Assembly: GCF_032452875.1 (NCBI RefSeq)
Contig: NC_083868.1
Location: 38,110,537 to 38,174,536 of the forward strand
Reading direction: 5' to 3'
Source: Bos javanicus
Taxonomy: Eukaryota; Chordata; Mammalia; Artiodactyla; Bovidae
Length of the DNA stretch: 64,000 bases
Shown: positions 47,467 through 59,175 of the stretch, piece after piece
How the letters are laid out: the number at the start of each line of letters is the position of its first letter
Position numbering within the stretch: the stretch's first letter is position 1
Notes under the pieces: model-generated
What the model was told of the DNA's origin: nothing
Database searches by the model: none
The model's input: the letters and a program-made list of their open reading frames with translations, nothing else
Position numbers and translations under genes: made by a program

Positions 47467-49064
47467 GGGCAAGAATACACAGAAGAACTGTACAAAAAAG
47501 ATCTTCATGACCCAGATAATCACAATGGTGTGATCACTCATCTGGAGCCAGACATCCTGGAATGTGAAGTCAAGTGGGCCTTAGGAAGCATCACTACAAA
47601 CAAAGCTAGTGGAGGTGATGGAATTCCAGTTGAGCTATTTCAAATCCTGGAAGATGATACTGTGAAAAGAAAGTGCTGCACTCAATATATCAGCAAATTT
47701 GGAAAACTCAGTGGTGGCCACAGGACTGGAAAAGGTCCATTTTCATTCCAATGTCAAAGAAAGCCAATGCCAAAGAATGCTCAAACTACCACACAATTGC
47801 ACTCATCTCACATGCTAGTAAAGTAATGCTCAAAATTTTCCAAGACAGGCTTCAGCAATATGTGAACCATGAACTTCCAGATGTTCAAGCTGGTTTTAGA
47901 AAAGGCAGAGGAACCAGAGATCAAATTGCCAACATCTGCTGGATCATCCAAAGAGCGAGAGAGTTCCAGAAAAAAACATCTATTTCTGCTTTATTGACTA
48001 TACCAAAGTCTTTGACTGTGTGGTTCACAAGAAACTGTGGAAAATTCTGAAAGAGATGGGAATAGCATACCACCTGACCTGCCTCTTGAGAAACCTATAT
48101 GCAGGTCAGGAAGTAACAGTTAGAACTGGACATGGAACGACAGACTGGTTCCAAATAGGAAAAGGAGTACATCAAGGCTGTATATTGTCACCCTGCTTAT
48201 TTAACTTATATGCAGAGTACATCAAGAGAAATGATGGGCTGGAAGAAGCACAAGCTGGAATCAAGATTGCTGGGAGAAATATCAATAACCTCAGATATGA
48301 CACCACCCTTATGGCAGAAAGTGAAGAGGAACTAAAAAGCCTCTTGATGAAAGTGAAAGAGCAGAGTGAAAAAGTTGGCTTAAAGCTCAACATTCAGAAA
48401 ATGAAGATCATGGCATCTGGTCCCATCACTTCATGGGAAATAGATGGGGAAACAGTGGGAACAGTGGCAGACTTTATTTTTGGGGGCTCCAAAATCACTG
48501 CAGATGGTGATTGCAGCCATGAAATTAAAAGACACTTACTCCTTGGAAGGAAAGTTATGACCAACCTAAATAGCATATTATAAAAGCAAAGATATTACTT
48601 TGCCAACAAAGGTCCAACTAGTCAAGGCTATGGTTTTTCCAGTGGTCACATATGGATGTGAGAGTTGGACTGTGAAGAAAGCTGAGTGCCAAAGAATTGA
48701 TGTGATGCTTTTGAACTGTGGTGCTGGAGAGGACTCTTGTGAGTTCCTTGGACTGCAAGGAGATCCAACCAGTCCATCCTAAAGGAGACCAGTCCTGGGT
48801 GTTCATTGGAAGGATTGATGCTGAAGCTGAAACTCCAATACTTTGGCCACCTCATGCAAAGAAAAGACTCTGATGCTGAGAGTCTTGGGGGCAGGAGGAG
48901 AAGGGGATGACAGAAGATGAGATCGCTGGATGGCATCACCAACTCGATGCACATGAGTTTGGGTGAACTCTGGGTGTTGGTAATGGACAGGGAGGCCTGG
49001 CGTGCTGCGTTTCATGGAGTTGCAAAGAGTCAGACACAACTGAGTGACTGAACCGAACTGAACT
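47467..49064 (+). mobile_element. BovB LINE, 5' truncated (1.6 kb)
   Basis: Begins upstream of the RT core (GGCAAGAATACACAGAAGAA) and runs to a GAACCGAACTGAACT tail. Open frames at 47530-47826, 47673-48050 and 48020-48583 carry RT segments in different frames. HQGCILSPCLFNLYAEY is kept, but the catalytic motif reads NNLRYDTTLM: a 6-nt deletion at about 48298-48300 removes two residues of YADD. It abuts a second BovB in the opposite direction. Confidence 0.94.
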
Positions 49065-49903
49065 TGCTGGCATGTGAAATGAGTGTAATTATTCAGTAGT
49101 TTCAACATTCTTGAGCATTGCCTTTCTTTGGGATTGGGATGAAAACTGACCTTTGCCAGTGCTGTGGCCACAGCTGTTTCCCAAATTTACTCACATATTG
49201 AAAACAGCATTTCTCTTATGTTTTTTAATAGGTCAGCTGGAATTTCATCACCTCACTAGCTTTATTCATTGCAATCCTTCCTAAGGCCAGTTTGATTCCA
49301 GCTCCAGGATATCTGGCTCTGTGTGAGTGACTACACCATCATAGTTATCCAGACCACTAAGACCTTTTTTTGTATAGTTCTGTGTATACTTGCCACATCT
49401 TAGTCCTTAGTCTCTTTTGTTTCTTTTAGGTCCTTACCTTTTCTGTCCTTTACCATGCCCATCCTTGCATGAAATGTTCCCTTGATGAAGAAGGAAACAG
49501 ACAGAACTGGACTCCATCTTAGAATAGGCTATGAACATTAGGCTACATGCATGGTTACCCTCCTAATGGATTCTAAACTCTGCACCTGGTGTCCATGGAA
49601 AGGGCATACCAATGGAAAACTAGACCCCACCCCCCTCCCCGGATGAAGGAGCCTCAGAACTTGTACCTAGACTCTCCTTCGCCTAAAAGAATATGGTAAT
49701 TATCTCTGTAACAGCACAAAGTCGTAAATCCCATTATGCTTATCAGGGTATGACCACAGGCCTATTGATAAATGTCCACTGTTTAACAATTTAGGTTTAT
49801 GACACATGAATCATGGGTTAACTTTGACCATATCTCTCTTTTACCTTGTCCAGACTAGTTTCAAGGAATTTGGGGAGGTAGGTTTGAGCACGTACACTTA
49901 GGG

Positions 49904-49911
49904 TATATAAA
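49904..49911 (+). promoter_or_regulatory. LTR TATA box
   Basis: TATATAAA in U3 of the solo LTR, 64 bp before the poly-A signal. Could still drive transcription to the right. Confidence 0.8.
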
Positions 49912-49974
49912 GTTTTCACAAAACTGGTCGGGGTCCTTGGCTTAGAGGTGACTCTGCCTTGGGCCCGCCGGTGT

Positions 49975-49980
49975 AATAAA
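49975..49980 (+). promoter_or_regulatory. LTR polyadenylation signal
   Basis: AATAAA in the R region of the solo LTR, 71 bp after the TATA box, as usual for a short-R LTR. Confidence 0.8.
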
Positions 49981-50181
49981 CTGCACTCCACTATCTGCAT
50001 TGTCCTTCTGAGTGAGTTTGTTTCCTGGAACGTGTGGCTACAACATTGATATCTCCAATTTTCTTGAAGGGACCTCTAGTCTTTCCCATTCTGTTGTCTT
50101 CCTCTATTTCTTTGCATTGTTCATTTAAGATCTTCTTGTCTTTCCTTGCTATTCTCTGAAACTCTGCATTTAGTTGGGTAT

Positions 50182-50648
50182 ACCTGATAGCTTATGGTGA
50201 ACAGTGTAGGATTTGTGATTTCTGAGGAAGAAGATTTAACTTCGGGACCAGGGACCAGGCCTGATCACTCAAGAGCTTTTGTGTAGCAAAGTTTTATTAA
50301 AGCATAAAAAGGGACAGAGAAAGCTTCTGACATAGACATAGAAATTTTATTTCTCTTTTCTGTATATCATTCTAAATACTCATAATCTTCTCCCACTTCA
50401 TGATCTGTTCAATGCTATCCATTCTCCAAAAACATCTTTAGTCTCCAAAATGGTATCTCTATTGTTCTATCAAACTCTTTATTTCTTTAGTATCATTTAT
50501 CACAATTCTTAATTACCAAATACAATAATTTATGTATTTATTTATGATTATATATAATCTGTGTATAGGAAGACCAGAAATATCAGTAGATTGTAAGCTT
50601 CCTTTTATCAAGGTATATGTCTTTGGGAGATAATTCCATTTTGCCTTT
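50182..50648. other. Unannotated stretch
   Basis: No named repeat or exon recognised. Confidence 0.35.
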
Positions 50649-50662
50649 TCATTTTTATGATC

Positions 50663-50942
50663 TGCTGCTGCTGCTGCTGCTAAGTCGCTTCAGTCATGTC
50701 CAACTCTGTGCGGCCCCATAGACGGCAGCCCACCAGGCTCCCCCGTCCCTGCGATTCTCCAGGCAAGAACACTGGAGTGGGTTGCCATTTCCTTCTCCAA
50801 TGCAGGAAAGTGAAAAGTGAAAGGGAAGTCGCTCACTCATGTCCGACTTTTAGCGACCCCATGGACTACAGCCTACCAGGCTCCTCCGTCCATGGGATTT
50901 TCCAGGCAAGAGTACTGGAGTGGGGTGCCATTGTCTTCTCTG
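50663..50942 (-). mobile_element. Bov-A2 SINE with 14-bp TSD
   Basis: Two BovA units and an (AGC)n tail, on the minus strand. Perfect TSD TCATTTTTATGATC at 50649-50662 and 50943-50956. The perfect TSD and low divergence suggest a recent insertion. Confidence 0.96.
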
Positions 50943-51287
50943 TCATTTTTATGATCAGAACCAGCCTAAAGTGATCCCTCAGTGAGTCTCACCCTTGTAT
51001 AATCCTCCTCTCACAGGATGAGAGAAGCCTATGATCTCCTTCTAACTAGTTGAATGTGGCAAAAGTAATGGAATTAGATTGTACTGGCAATGATGATGGA
51101 ACAGTCACTCCAATGATTACATGTAAAACTCCATTTTAGCAGACTGGAGAAAGACAGTCTCCTGCTAGTCTTTTAAAAAAGTAAGCCACCGTGATATATT
51201 GGGGGGAAAAAATTAAAAAACTTAAATAGGGGAATATACCATGCAACTGTGAGTGACCTTTAGAATTTGACCTCTAGAAGCTAGGTG

Positions 51288-51730
51288 CCAGACAGTGAGA
51301 CAATGGAGACCTCAGTCCTACAACCACAGAAACCTGAATTCTGACAACAAGGAAGTGATCCTAGAAGACCACCTTGAGCTTCCAAAAACTCAACTGGCTG
51401 ACACCTTGAATTTAATCTATGAGACTTTGGGCAAAGAACCTTTATACCATGCCAAGACTTCTGACCTATGGGAATATAAATGAAAGTCGCTCATTCATGT
51501 CTGACTCTTTGTGACCCCAAGGATTATACATTCCATGGAATTCTCCAGGCCAGAATACTGGATTGGGTAGCCTTTCCCTTCTCCAGGGGAATCTTCCCAA
51601 CCCAGGGATTGAACCCAGGTCTTCTGCATTGCAGGTGGATGCTTTACCAACTGAGCCACCTATGGGAAAGAGATTACAAATATATTCTAGTCCACTAAAT
51701 GTGTGATACTTTGTTGCATGGTAAAAGAAA
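51288..51730 (+). mobile_element. MLT1 LTR (older subtype), interrupted
   Basis: TGGAGACCTCAGTCCTACAA, CTGAATTCTGACAACAAGG, TGGCTGACACCTTGAATTTA, ACTTCTGACCTATGGGAA, then after the SINE TGTGTGATACTTTGTTGCA. This matches the 3' half of older MLT1 subtypes. The 5' part is not recognised. Confidence 0.75.
51475..51657 (-). mobile_element. Bov-tA SINE inside MLT1, with TSD
   Basis: Minus copy with head AGGTGGCTCAGTTGGTAAAG and an internal deletion in the last third. Perfect 11-bp TSD ACCTATGGGAA at 51464-51474 and 51658-51668. Confidence 0.94.
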
Positions 51731-52110
51731 ACAAATACAGGTCCTGATGGCTGTATTGTTCTAGACTGTCTTTTAAAGAATGTTTGCTTGGTAAACAGCC
51801 TTGAAATATTAGTATCTCATAATCTTGAGGGAAGCGTTGCTTACTGACCAATTTATAATAAATCTCTCCTTCCAGAGCAGAAGGCATGTGGATTCACTTA
51901 CTGCCTATAACAAACGATTCGGGCTACAAGCCCAGGGTTCCTCAGCTGTGATGCAAACTTATTACCTGTGTAGCATCTCTCTGGGCCCTTTCTTGTCACC
52001 CCTGTAGGATATGGAATACAAGAGGAATTCACCCAACAAGTATAAAGACTGACCCAGACCAGGAGTCTTATTCCCACATCTATGAAACTGTGGTAGGATG
52101 ATTCATATGG

Positions 52111-52228
52111 GCTAAGTCCCTTCAGCCGTGTCCAGCTCTTTGCAACCTTATGGACTCCAGGCTCCTCTGTCCATGGTATTCTCCAGGCAAAAATACTGGA
52201 GTGCATTGCCATGCTTTTCTCCAGGGGA
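52111..52228 (-). mobile_element. BovA SINE fragment, 5' truncated
   Basis: Minus strand from CCCCTGGAGAAAAGCATGGC to GGCTGAAGGGACTTAGC. The tRNA head is missing. Confidence 0.88.
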
Positions 52229-52261
52229 CTCATTAGTCTGCAAATAGATAACATCTGAGAA

Positions 52262-52380
52262 ACTTCTCAGTTCTTGATAACCTCTGTCTTTACCTTTTAT
52301 GCCCAATATCTAAATAAGACTTAGCATAATGCCTAACACTAAGCAGGCACTTAACTAAAGCATTTTAAAGTAATGAATTT
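52262..52380 (+). mobile_element. L2 or MIR 3' end relic
   Basis: TTAGCATAATGCCTAACACT and AAGCAGGCACTTAACTAAAG resemble the shared L2/MIR 3' end (AGCACAGTGCCTGGCAC, TAGTAGGCACTCAATAAA). Confidence 0.45.
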
Positions 52381-53118
52381 ACTGATGAATCCAACATAAC
52401 TACTATAACTCAGAAGAAAATCTCCTCATGAAATACGTCTTTTACAATCTGTGAAATTAAGGTAAAATACAATTTCCAATAATTTCTTTATTAATAAATT
52501 TTAAATAGGTAAATTTTATATTTGATTCTTTAAACCCAAATAAATCACATGCTTGTTGAGAACCTGCATTCTTATTCCAGTCAACATTTCTAATAGTGTC
52601 TACAGAAGATAGCATTTTATAAATTAAGTCACTAATAAATGTATCCATCGAATTATTAAATTTGGTTTTTAATGCAGTCACACAATTTCAGAAGCAGTAG
52701 ATTTTCCACATCATTTGCAACTGATTTGCTAACTAATATGCCAACTTTAAAATAATGAATAAAACAAAATCACTAGCTATTTGACCAATGTTCACCGACT
52801 TTCTTAATATAAAAACCTTCTGATGGTAAATGATTTCTTTAGAGATATTTAGATTATCAATATATGTGTCATTTATAATATTCACATTTTACCTACAGCA
52901 TACAGGCCCAGGATACTATATTCTCAAGAAGGTTAATTTGACAATGTGATTATATTAGAATAAATTATATAACATTTTTCTGCTTTTGATAGTATTTTGT
53001 ATGTGCTGATTGAACATTCACATTAATTACCTTTCATATTCACTAGGTTGGATAGGTAATGTAATGAATGAGGAAACCGAAACATGAGTTGCATACATCA
53101 TACACACACATGTGCATG
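52381..53118. other. Unannotated AT-rich stretch
   Basis: No named repeat or exon. A GAGGAAACCGAAACATGAG patch near 53070 may be a MIR trace. Confidence 0.35.
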
Positions 53119-53146
53119 CACACACACACACACACACACACACACA
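53119..53146. repeat. (CA)n microsatellite
   Basis: 14 CA units at the tail side of the neighbouring minus-strand SINE. Confidence 0.95.
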
Positions 53147-53156
53147 AGTACATGCA

Positions 53157-53355
53157 TGCTCAGTTCTATCCAATTCTTTGCAACCCTATGCACCATAGCC
53201 CACCAGGCTCCTCTGTCCGTGGGATTTTTCAGGCAAGAATACTGGAGTGGGTTGCCATTTCCTCCTCTAGGGGATCTATCTGATCCAGGGATTGAACCCA
53301 TGTTTCCTGCACTGGCAGGCAGATTCTTTACCACTAGCGCCATCTGGGAGGCACA
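53157..53355 (-). mobile_element. Bov-tA SINE
   Basis: Minus copy with head GCCTCCCAGATGGCGCTAGT, a diverged box B and the tail end GAACTGAGCATGCATG. The (CA)n next to it probably grew from the SINE tail. Confidence 0.92.
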
Positions 53356-54207
53356 TAATATTAATACTAAAAAGTAGGTCTCTTAGGTCATAGCCCACAA
53401 CATTTTTAGGTAAGTTGCGTCCTTTACAAGCCACAAGAGGTAGAGGAAGACCCATGGAAATCTTTAACTAGAAAGTAAGAGAAATATATACTTGGGCTTT
53501 AAATATAAAGGTTCCAGGTTTCTTCAGTTAAGCAAAATAAACTTTCGATTGTTAGAGATCTTGGCATTTTCTATCTTCACTTTAAAAATTGAGTTTAATT
53601 TGGAATCATCTGAGAGGAAGCTGAGAAGACAAATCTGTTCCAGTCTCTAAGTCTCTAAATCTGCCCTATCTCTAAGGAGAATTCTCATCAGGTAAAAGAC
53701 AGCTTAAGTACAGCAATTTAACTAATTTGAAGGTTTCTACCACTAAAGTGTCTTTGCCATCTTGTATCTGATGTTTAAAATTCAAAATGGCAGGTTCAGA
53801 TGCAGCTATAAGCTACTAGAAAAATGTGATCTTGAACACCTCTACCCTAACACGCTATTTCTTTTATACTGAGAGCCAATGATAACTTCAGAAGGCATTT
53901 TAAATCTCCTAAAATTTTACATAAGCATCTTTTTAGGGAAAGTTTATATGGGTTTGATGAGATTCTCATGCTCTAAGAGAAGGAAATGGAAGGATCACAA
54001 ACACAAAACTGGATACTCTAAAATATAGACTTAATAGATAACTAAATTGAAAGGCATTTAAAAATTTTAAGAAATAATTTTCATTCTTCTTATAGAAGTC
54101 TGTAATTTATTACATTATTTCTTATGGTAGAAAGCTTTTTTTATAAATCAAGTTATTTAACCAATAAGAATATGTTCATTCATCACTCATTTCCTATGAT
54201 TTTACAG
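53356..54207. other. Unannotated stretch
   Basis: No named repeat or exon. Confidence 0.35.
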
Positions 54208-54367
54208 TGCTCAGACCAACTCTTCAGGGCCCAATGGACTGCAGCCCACCAAGCTCCTCTGTCCATGGGATCTTCCTTCCTCCAGGGGATCTTCCCAAGC
54301 CAGGGATCAAACCCGTGTCAGCCTTGGGATGCTGATTCTTTAACACTAGTGCCACATGGGAAGCCCC
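54208..54367 (-). mobile_element. Bov-tA SINE with internal deletion
   Basis: Minus strand has head GGGGCTTCCCATGTGGCACT and body CATGGACAGAGGAGCTTGG. About 40 bp of the middle (GTATTCTTGCCTGGAGAA) is missing. Confidence 0.88.
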
Positions 54368-55013
54368 ATGGTTATACAGCAGACCTTACTAATAGTAACT
54401 GTACCATCTCCAAAATCTCAATTTCAAACATCCAATTCTTTGATGCTTATCCTCTGAGCACATTAACAATACTGCTCATACTCTCAAAATTCTTCAATTC
54501 TTCTGGACCTCCAATCTACATATTCGCTTTCTATCTCCTACCTGGTGTTCTCATTCATCTTCTGAATTTAAATTTCATGGCCCATCAGTATAACCATTTG
54601 TACATACACCCACAATTCTTTTGCTCATTTTTCTCTGAAGTTTTTTTTGCTTGACCAAAGTCCCCCTCTCCTTAAAGATTTTTTTTTTTTTTTTTGATGT
54701 GTTGGGTGGTTTATAAACTAGTCCAGGCCAACTGTTCCACTGTGACCTTGGTCCTACTATCCATCATCTCTCACTTAATCTATGAATTTGTTCTTGAAAA
54801 GCCTGCTTTCTCTCCTGGATCATGATTTCCCATAGTTAGAATACACAGTACCTATAATGATATAGACATGCTTTAATGTAAGACTGGGATTTTTTTCCCA
54901 CATCCAAGACTAGATTTTTTTCTATAAATGGATGATGCTTTTTAATAAATTCTACTTAATTTACTTAAATGCTGTTGACTTCACAATCCACTAATGTTGA
55001 CTGACCCACAGGG
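54368..55013. other. Unannotated stretch with poly-T
   Basis: A 17-T run at 54679-54695, with no named repeat next to it. Confidence 0.35.
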
Positions 55014-55323
55014 TCAGTCAGTCCTGAAGGAAATCAATCCTGAATATTCATTGGAAGGATTGATGCTGAAACTGAGGCTCCAATACTTTGGACACCTGAT
55101 GTGAAGAACTAACTCATTGGAAAAGACGCTGGTGCTGGGAAAGATTGAAGGCAAAAGGAGAAAGGGGCAACAGAGGATGAGATGGTTAGATAGTATCACT
55201 GACTCAACGCACATGAGTCAATGGCAAGCTCTGGGAGACAGTAGAGGACAGAGGAGCCTGGTGTGCTGCAATCCATGGGGTCACAAAGAGTGGGACATGA
55301 CTTAGACTGAACAACAACAACAA
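55014..55323 (+). mobile_element. BovB LINE 3' end, CAA-tailed type
   Basis: Begins at GGTCAGTCAGTCCTGAAGGA in the ORF C-terminus and ends GACTGAACAACAACAACAA. 5' truncated. Confidence 0.93.
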
Positions 55324-55536
55324 ATGGGTCTAAGCCTCAGTTTACCTAAGGTCCCAGTGTCATTCTCTTTGGAAGGGGAGCAGAGGCAGAATTTGAGGGA
55401 AAAAATTGCCTTTCCAGGTGGACAGTGGAGGGTGTGGCCAAGCACAATTCCCAAATCTAGGGGCAGCTAGGGCAGTGGAGAAAGGGCTGGGCTCCAAGTC
55501 AGAAAACTTGGATTTGTTTGGGTCACCTTCTACTTG

Positions 55537-55741
55537 CAGCTTCCCTGGTGGCTCAGACAGTAAAGAGTCTCCCTGCAATGTGGGAGACCTGGTTCAATCC
55601 CTCGGTTGGGAAGATCCTCTAGAGAAGGAAATGGCAACCCACTTTAGTGTTCTTGCCTTGAAAAATCCCACGGATGCAGGAGCCTGGCAGGCGACAGTCC
55701 ATGGGGTCACAAAGAGTTGGAGACAACTGATAGACTAACAC
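55537..55741 (+). mobile_element. Bov-tA SINE
   Basis: Head GCTTCCCTGGTGGCTCAGAC, box B region GGTTCAATCCCTCGG, and end GACAACTGATAGACTAACAC. Complete. Confidence 0.95.
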
Positions 55742-55921
55742 TGGATTGGGAGTTTTTTCAGTAGAAAGAAACAGAAGATGGGGTTTAAGTAGGGAAGAGC
55801 ACAACCTTAAAGGATATTTTTAATAGAGATATTCTAGTAGCATATCATAGACTATCGCTGGATAAGAAGAAAAACACAAAGCAAGTGGCTGTACAGTGAA
55901 GGAAGCTGGTGGCCAGATAGT

Positions 55922-55970
55922 TATTGTTGTTCAGTCGCTAAGTCATGTCCCACTCTTTGTAACCCCTGGA
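55922..55970 (-). mobile_element. ~50-bp BovB 3' tail fragment
   Basis: Plus strand shows TTATTGTTGTTCAGTCGCTA, then GTCATGTCCCACTCTTTGTA. This is the CAA-tailed 3' end only. No TSD found. Confidence 0.75.
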
Positions 55971-58900
55971 TTATGGAAGAAGTAATGAGCAAATTAATAG
56001 CAAACAAAAATGTGGCAAAGATGGAGAGGATGCATGGTAAAATATAACATATTACTCAGATAAATGTTATTATTATTGTAATCAACTCCAAGAAAACAAG
56101 GACAGACTATGGTTCACTTATATTTATTTTTCATTTTTAATACTTGACAGCAGAGTAATTTTTCAGGTTTATTTTCTGGCACAGCAAGGACGCTTCTCAA
56201 AGGTCTATTTTACATAACAATTTTTGTCCTGCCATTTGAGATTTGTAACAGAAAAAGAATAGCTTTATACCCCTTAATGTCCTACCACCCAGGTAAACTC
56301 TTTAACTAAAGTCTATTGTAGTGATTTGCATTTTTGTTACTGCAGATTTGTACATGACAAAAATTAGTAAAGTATAATATTCTGCAATGAAAAGATGTAA
56401 ATAGCTCAAAATTATAAGTTTGTTTTACCTTCTACATAGATGACATCCAATGAACTAACCAAATATTTAATGCAAACCAGTAGTTGATTGATATTCTTCT
56501 AAACAAGCTACCACACATTCAAAACTGGAGTACTAGTTTTCTTCTTTTATCACCCATCAAGGATCCACAACTTGACTTCATATTGTAATCTTCACTCTAA
56601 TTAGATTTTTTGACCATTGTTTAGGAAACAGGCAGAAATCTGTCTAAAATTATCTTTAACATTATCTTAATCCCTTTGTTTCATTTTGTTGCTACACCAA
56701 AGATAACAATGAAGCTCATGTATGCATACATTTTCAGAAATGTTTCAGAAATTCAGCACAATTGCTTTGCACGGGAAAGCATTTACTGAATGGTTTGTTT
56801 TCAATGTTGCCTGAAAACCAGTTTTACTTTTTCCCAGTACAACTTATAGATTCAAAATAACCACAAAAATTTCCTTTGAAGTTGGTCAGAGTTCTAAGCT
56901 GAAGTAAATTCTCCTGGGAAAATAAAGAAAAGCTCCAAGATGATTTTTAGAACTGCTTTACTCCACCATGTGTCCAATACTCCAACTTCTATTAGACTTC
57001 TAATGATATTGTTGATACAGAGACAATATTAAAGGCTTATCAATTTACACACTTATTATGCTAGCTACTCAGACCAAGCATTCATCAAAATATCTAGGGG
57101 GCCCAAATCTTGATTATTAATATTTTGAGTATACTCGTTCTGTGATTTACACAGTAAACCAGCCTCTGATAATCTTTGATATATTGCCAACCATTATGTA
57201 CTCTGTAAATTACTTCAATATGTCCACTTAAAATATCTATTTAACAGAGAATGTCTTAATATAGACAATACTTAGCACTATGCAAAGTGAAAATGAGCTT
57301 TTTTTCTTTACTGTTTATTATGTGGAGCCATTAATTCACATTATTGGCTGTTAGAGTCATACTGGTTGACAAAATGTACAAAATATTTCCTTCTATTGCA
57401 AATCTTGAGGTATTATATTAAATGTCTATTTAAATGGAAGTAGTTATTGTTTTCCCATTTTACTATGATGCCTCTTTTTTCCACTTGGTCTTTTTATCAT
57501 TTTGACCTTAGGTTAATAAATACAAGAAACAATTTAAATGGAAAGATTATTTTAATCTTAATGCTTTCTAGGTATTAGATCTTTCTGCTCTATTGAATAG
57601 GAAGTAAACATTAAAGGAAAATGAACACTTAAAAGTACTGTTTCATCACTCTGTTTGAACCCTCAAGCTACTAAAGGTAATAAACAAGAGGAAAAAGGGA
57701 ATCAAAATGTAGAATCGCTGTAGTATATTCGATGTCACTTCATTCTTTGGAGGTTCTGCTTTATTGTCAGAAAAACAAATTCTTCCAAAGCATGAAAATA
57801 TTGTCTTAATGGGACTCTTTTAATAGACTGCCTAAGACTTTCATACTATTCAAAGTTGCTTTAAGAAGCAATGGGGTTTATCCAACGGCCAACAGGTAAA
57901 AATCTATAAAGACAGGCTAAAAAAGATTAAGTGCTCTCTTGAGAAGAACATAATTAAGAAAGATTTCACTGAAATACACAGAACTGAACATGATAGAAAT
58001 AATGTCAAGCAGACTATTTTCCACTTAAAGAAGATAACAAGATGAGGGTTCAGGAATGGGACTGGGGAAGAAAGGAAATTCAAGGCAGATGTCAGGAAGT
58101 ACTTTTTCATTAAATAGATCACAAATACTTGGGAAAGAAGTCTAAATAAAAAAACTAAAGGTGAAGTGAAATCATTGGCTGTAGGGATTAAAGAAACTTT
58201 AGTACACATTTTAAATGCAGAACACAAAATCAGAGAAAACATGATTTATTTCCCAGCTTAACATGCTTTTTTTAACCTTAATTAAACAAACCCAAAATAA
58301 AGTATGCAAATCAAATTAATTTTAACTTATGAAAAAAGAAAAAGAAAGAGAGGTAGTACTAATTTTACTAAAAAGAGTCTTTGATCTACTACATGTAAAT
58401 CATTTATTCAACAAAGTGACTCTAGAATTGTCGAAGTCCTTTTTATTCTGAGTGATTATGACAGGGACTATAATCAGGCACCAATGTTCTATCTCAGAGA
58501 TTTCTTAATATAGTCACTTTAACTTAAAGTCACAGAATCATACACTTTTGAAAACTTGCCAGTATTCTAAAGATTATTAGATTTGATTCTTTAAATTTGA
58601 CAGAAATTAAATGAATACATATTAAATTGCAGAGCCAGAACCCCAAATCAGAACTTCTAATGTCTCTTTATAACTTCATGTCCTAGAAGAATTCAGACCA
58701 GCATATCCAAGACTCTTTTCTTCCCCCACCTCCCAAAGTCTTGGCCTCCTATTTTGCATATTTCTAACCCTCGTTCTGAAATCAGTTATTCTTAGAAGCC
58801 CTTGTTTTCTGTGGTGGGAACAGTTTTTACAGAAAATAACTTGAGCTTTTGCAATAGAATTGCAAAATATTTGATTTTTAAAAATTATGAGACCATACTG

Positions 58901-59029
58901 TTATTTCCACTTCTTATTAAATATACCAGACTCATTCATTGTGTTTCTAAAATCCTAGGACAAAAATCTAGTTATATCCCATTTTTTTCCCACGTATAAA
59001 CCATGTTTACTAACGTACTGTGACTTATG
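55971..59029. other. Unannotated 3-kb AT-rich stretch
   Basis: No young repeat and no supported exon. A patch at about 57910-58215 may be an ancient CR1/L3-type LINE relic: CAGATGTCAGGAAGTACTTT, then GGATTAAAGAAACTTT. Weak. Confidence 0.4.
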
Positions 59030-59154
59030 AAGTGAAAGTGAAAGTCGCTCAGTCTTGTCCAACTCTGCGACCCCATGGACTAGTCCATGGAATTCTCCAG
59101 GCCAGAATACTGGAGTGGGTAGCCTTTCCCTCCTCCAGGGGATCTTCAGAACCC
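59030..59154 (-). mobile_element. BovA SINE fragment, 5' truncated
   Basis: Minus strand from CCTGGAGGAGGGAAAGGCTA to GACTGAGCGACTTTCACTT. A small deletion removes the GCCTGGCAGGCTACAG block. Confidence 0.88.
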
Positions 59155-59175
59155 AATATTTTGACTTAAAGGAGT

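Larger units (their letters stand above)
49486..50045 (+). mobile_element. Solo LTR of an ERV1-type endogenous retrovirus (560 bp)
   Basis: Starts TGAAGAAGGAAACAG and ends GTGGCTACAACA, the TG...CA ends of an LTR. A 4-bp TSD TTGA at 49482-49485 and 50046-50049 fits gammaretrovirus-like (ERV1) integration. TATA box at 49904 and AATAAA at 49975, followed by CACTCCACTATCTGCATTGT, give U3-R-U5 order on the plus strand. No gag, pol or env is present: recombination between two LTRs has removed the internal region. The host is an older BovB, which makes both ends exact. The exact subfamily is not known to me. Confidence 0.93.
49065..50181 (-). mobile_element. BovB LINE, middle part, older, split by a solo LTR
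   Basis: The minus-strand BovB region upstream of the RT core (plus-strand signs: GGCATGTGAAATGAGTGTAA, GTATACTTGCCACATCTTAG, TCTTTCCCATTCTGTTGTCT) ends near CTCTGCATTTAGTTGGGTAT. Its own 3' end is missing: it meets the tail of the plus-strand BovB at 49064/49065. The solo LTR accounts for 49486-50045. Confidence 0.9.

Noticed and set aside
49486..50045. Possible retroviral coding sequence around the LTR
   Set aside because: The LTR is directly bounded on both sides by BovB sequence, so no internal retroviral region exists here.
53084..53377. Overlapping frames on both strands near 53.1-53.4 kb
   Set aside because: They are translations of the (CA)n tract and the Bov-tA SINE.
54124..54654. 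176-codon open frame
   Set aside because: It runs through the Bov-tA SINE at 54208-54367 and then AT-rich DNA; the SINE part is antisense repeat, not a protein domain.
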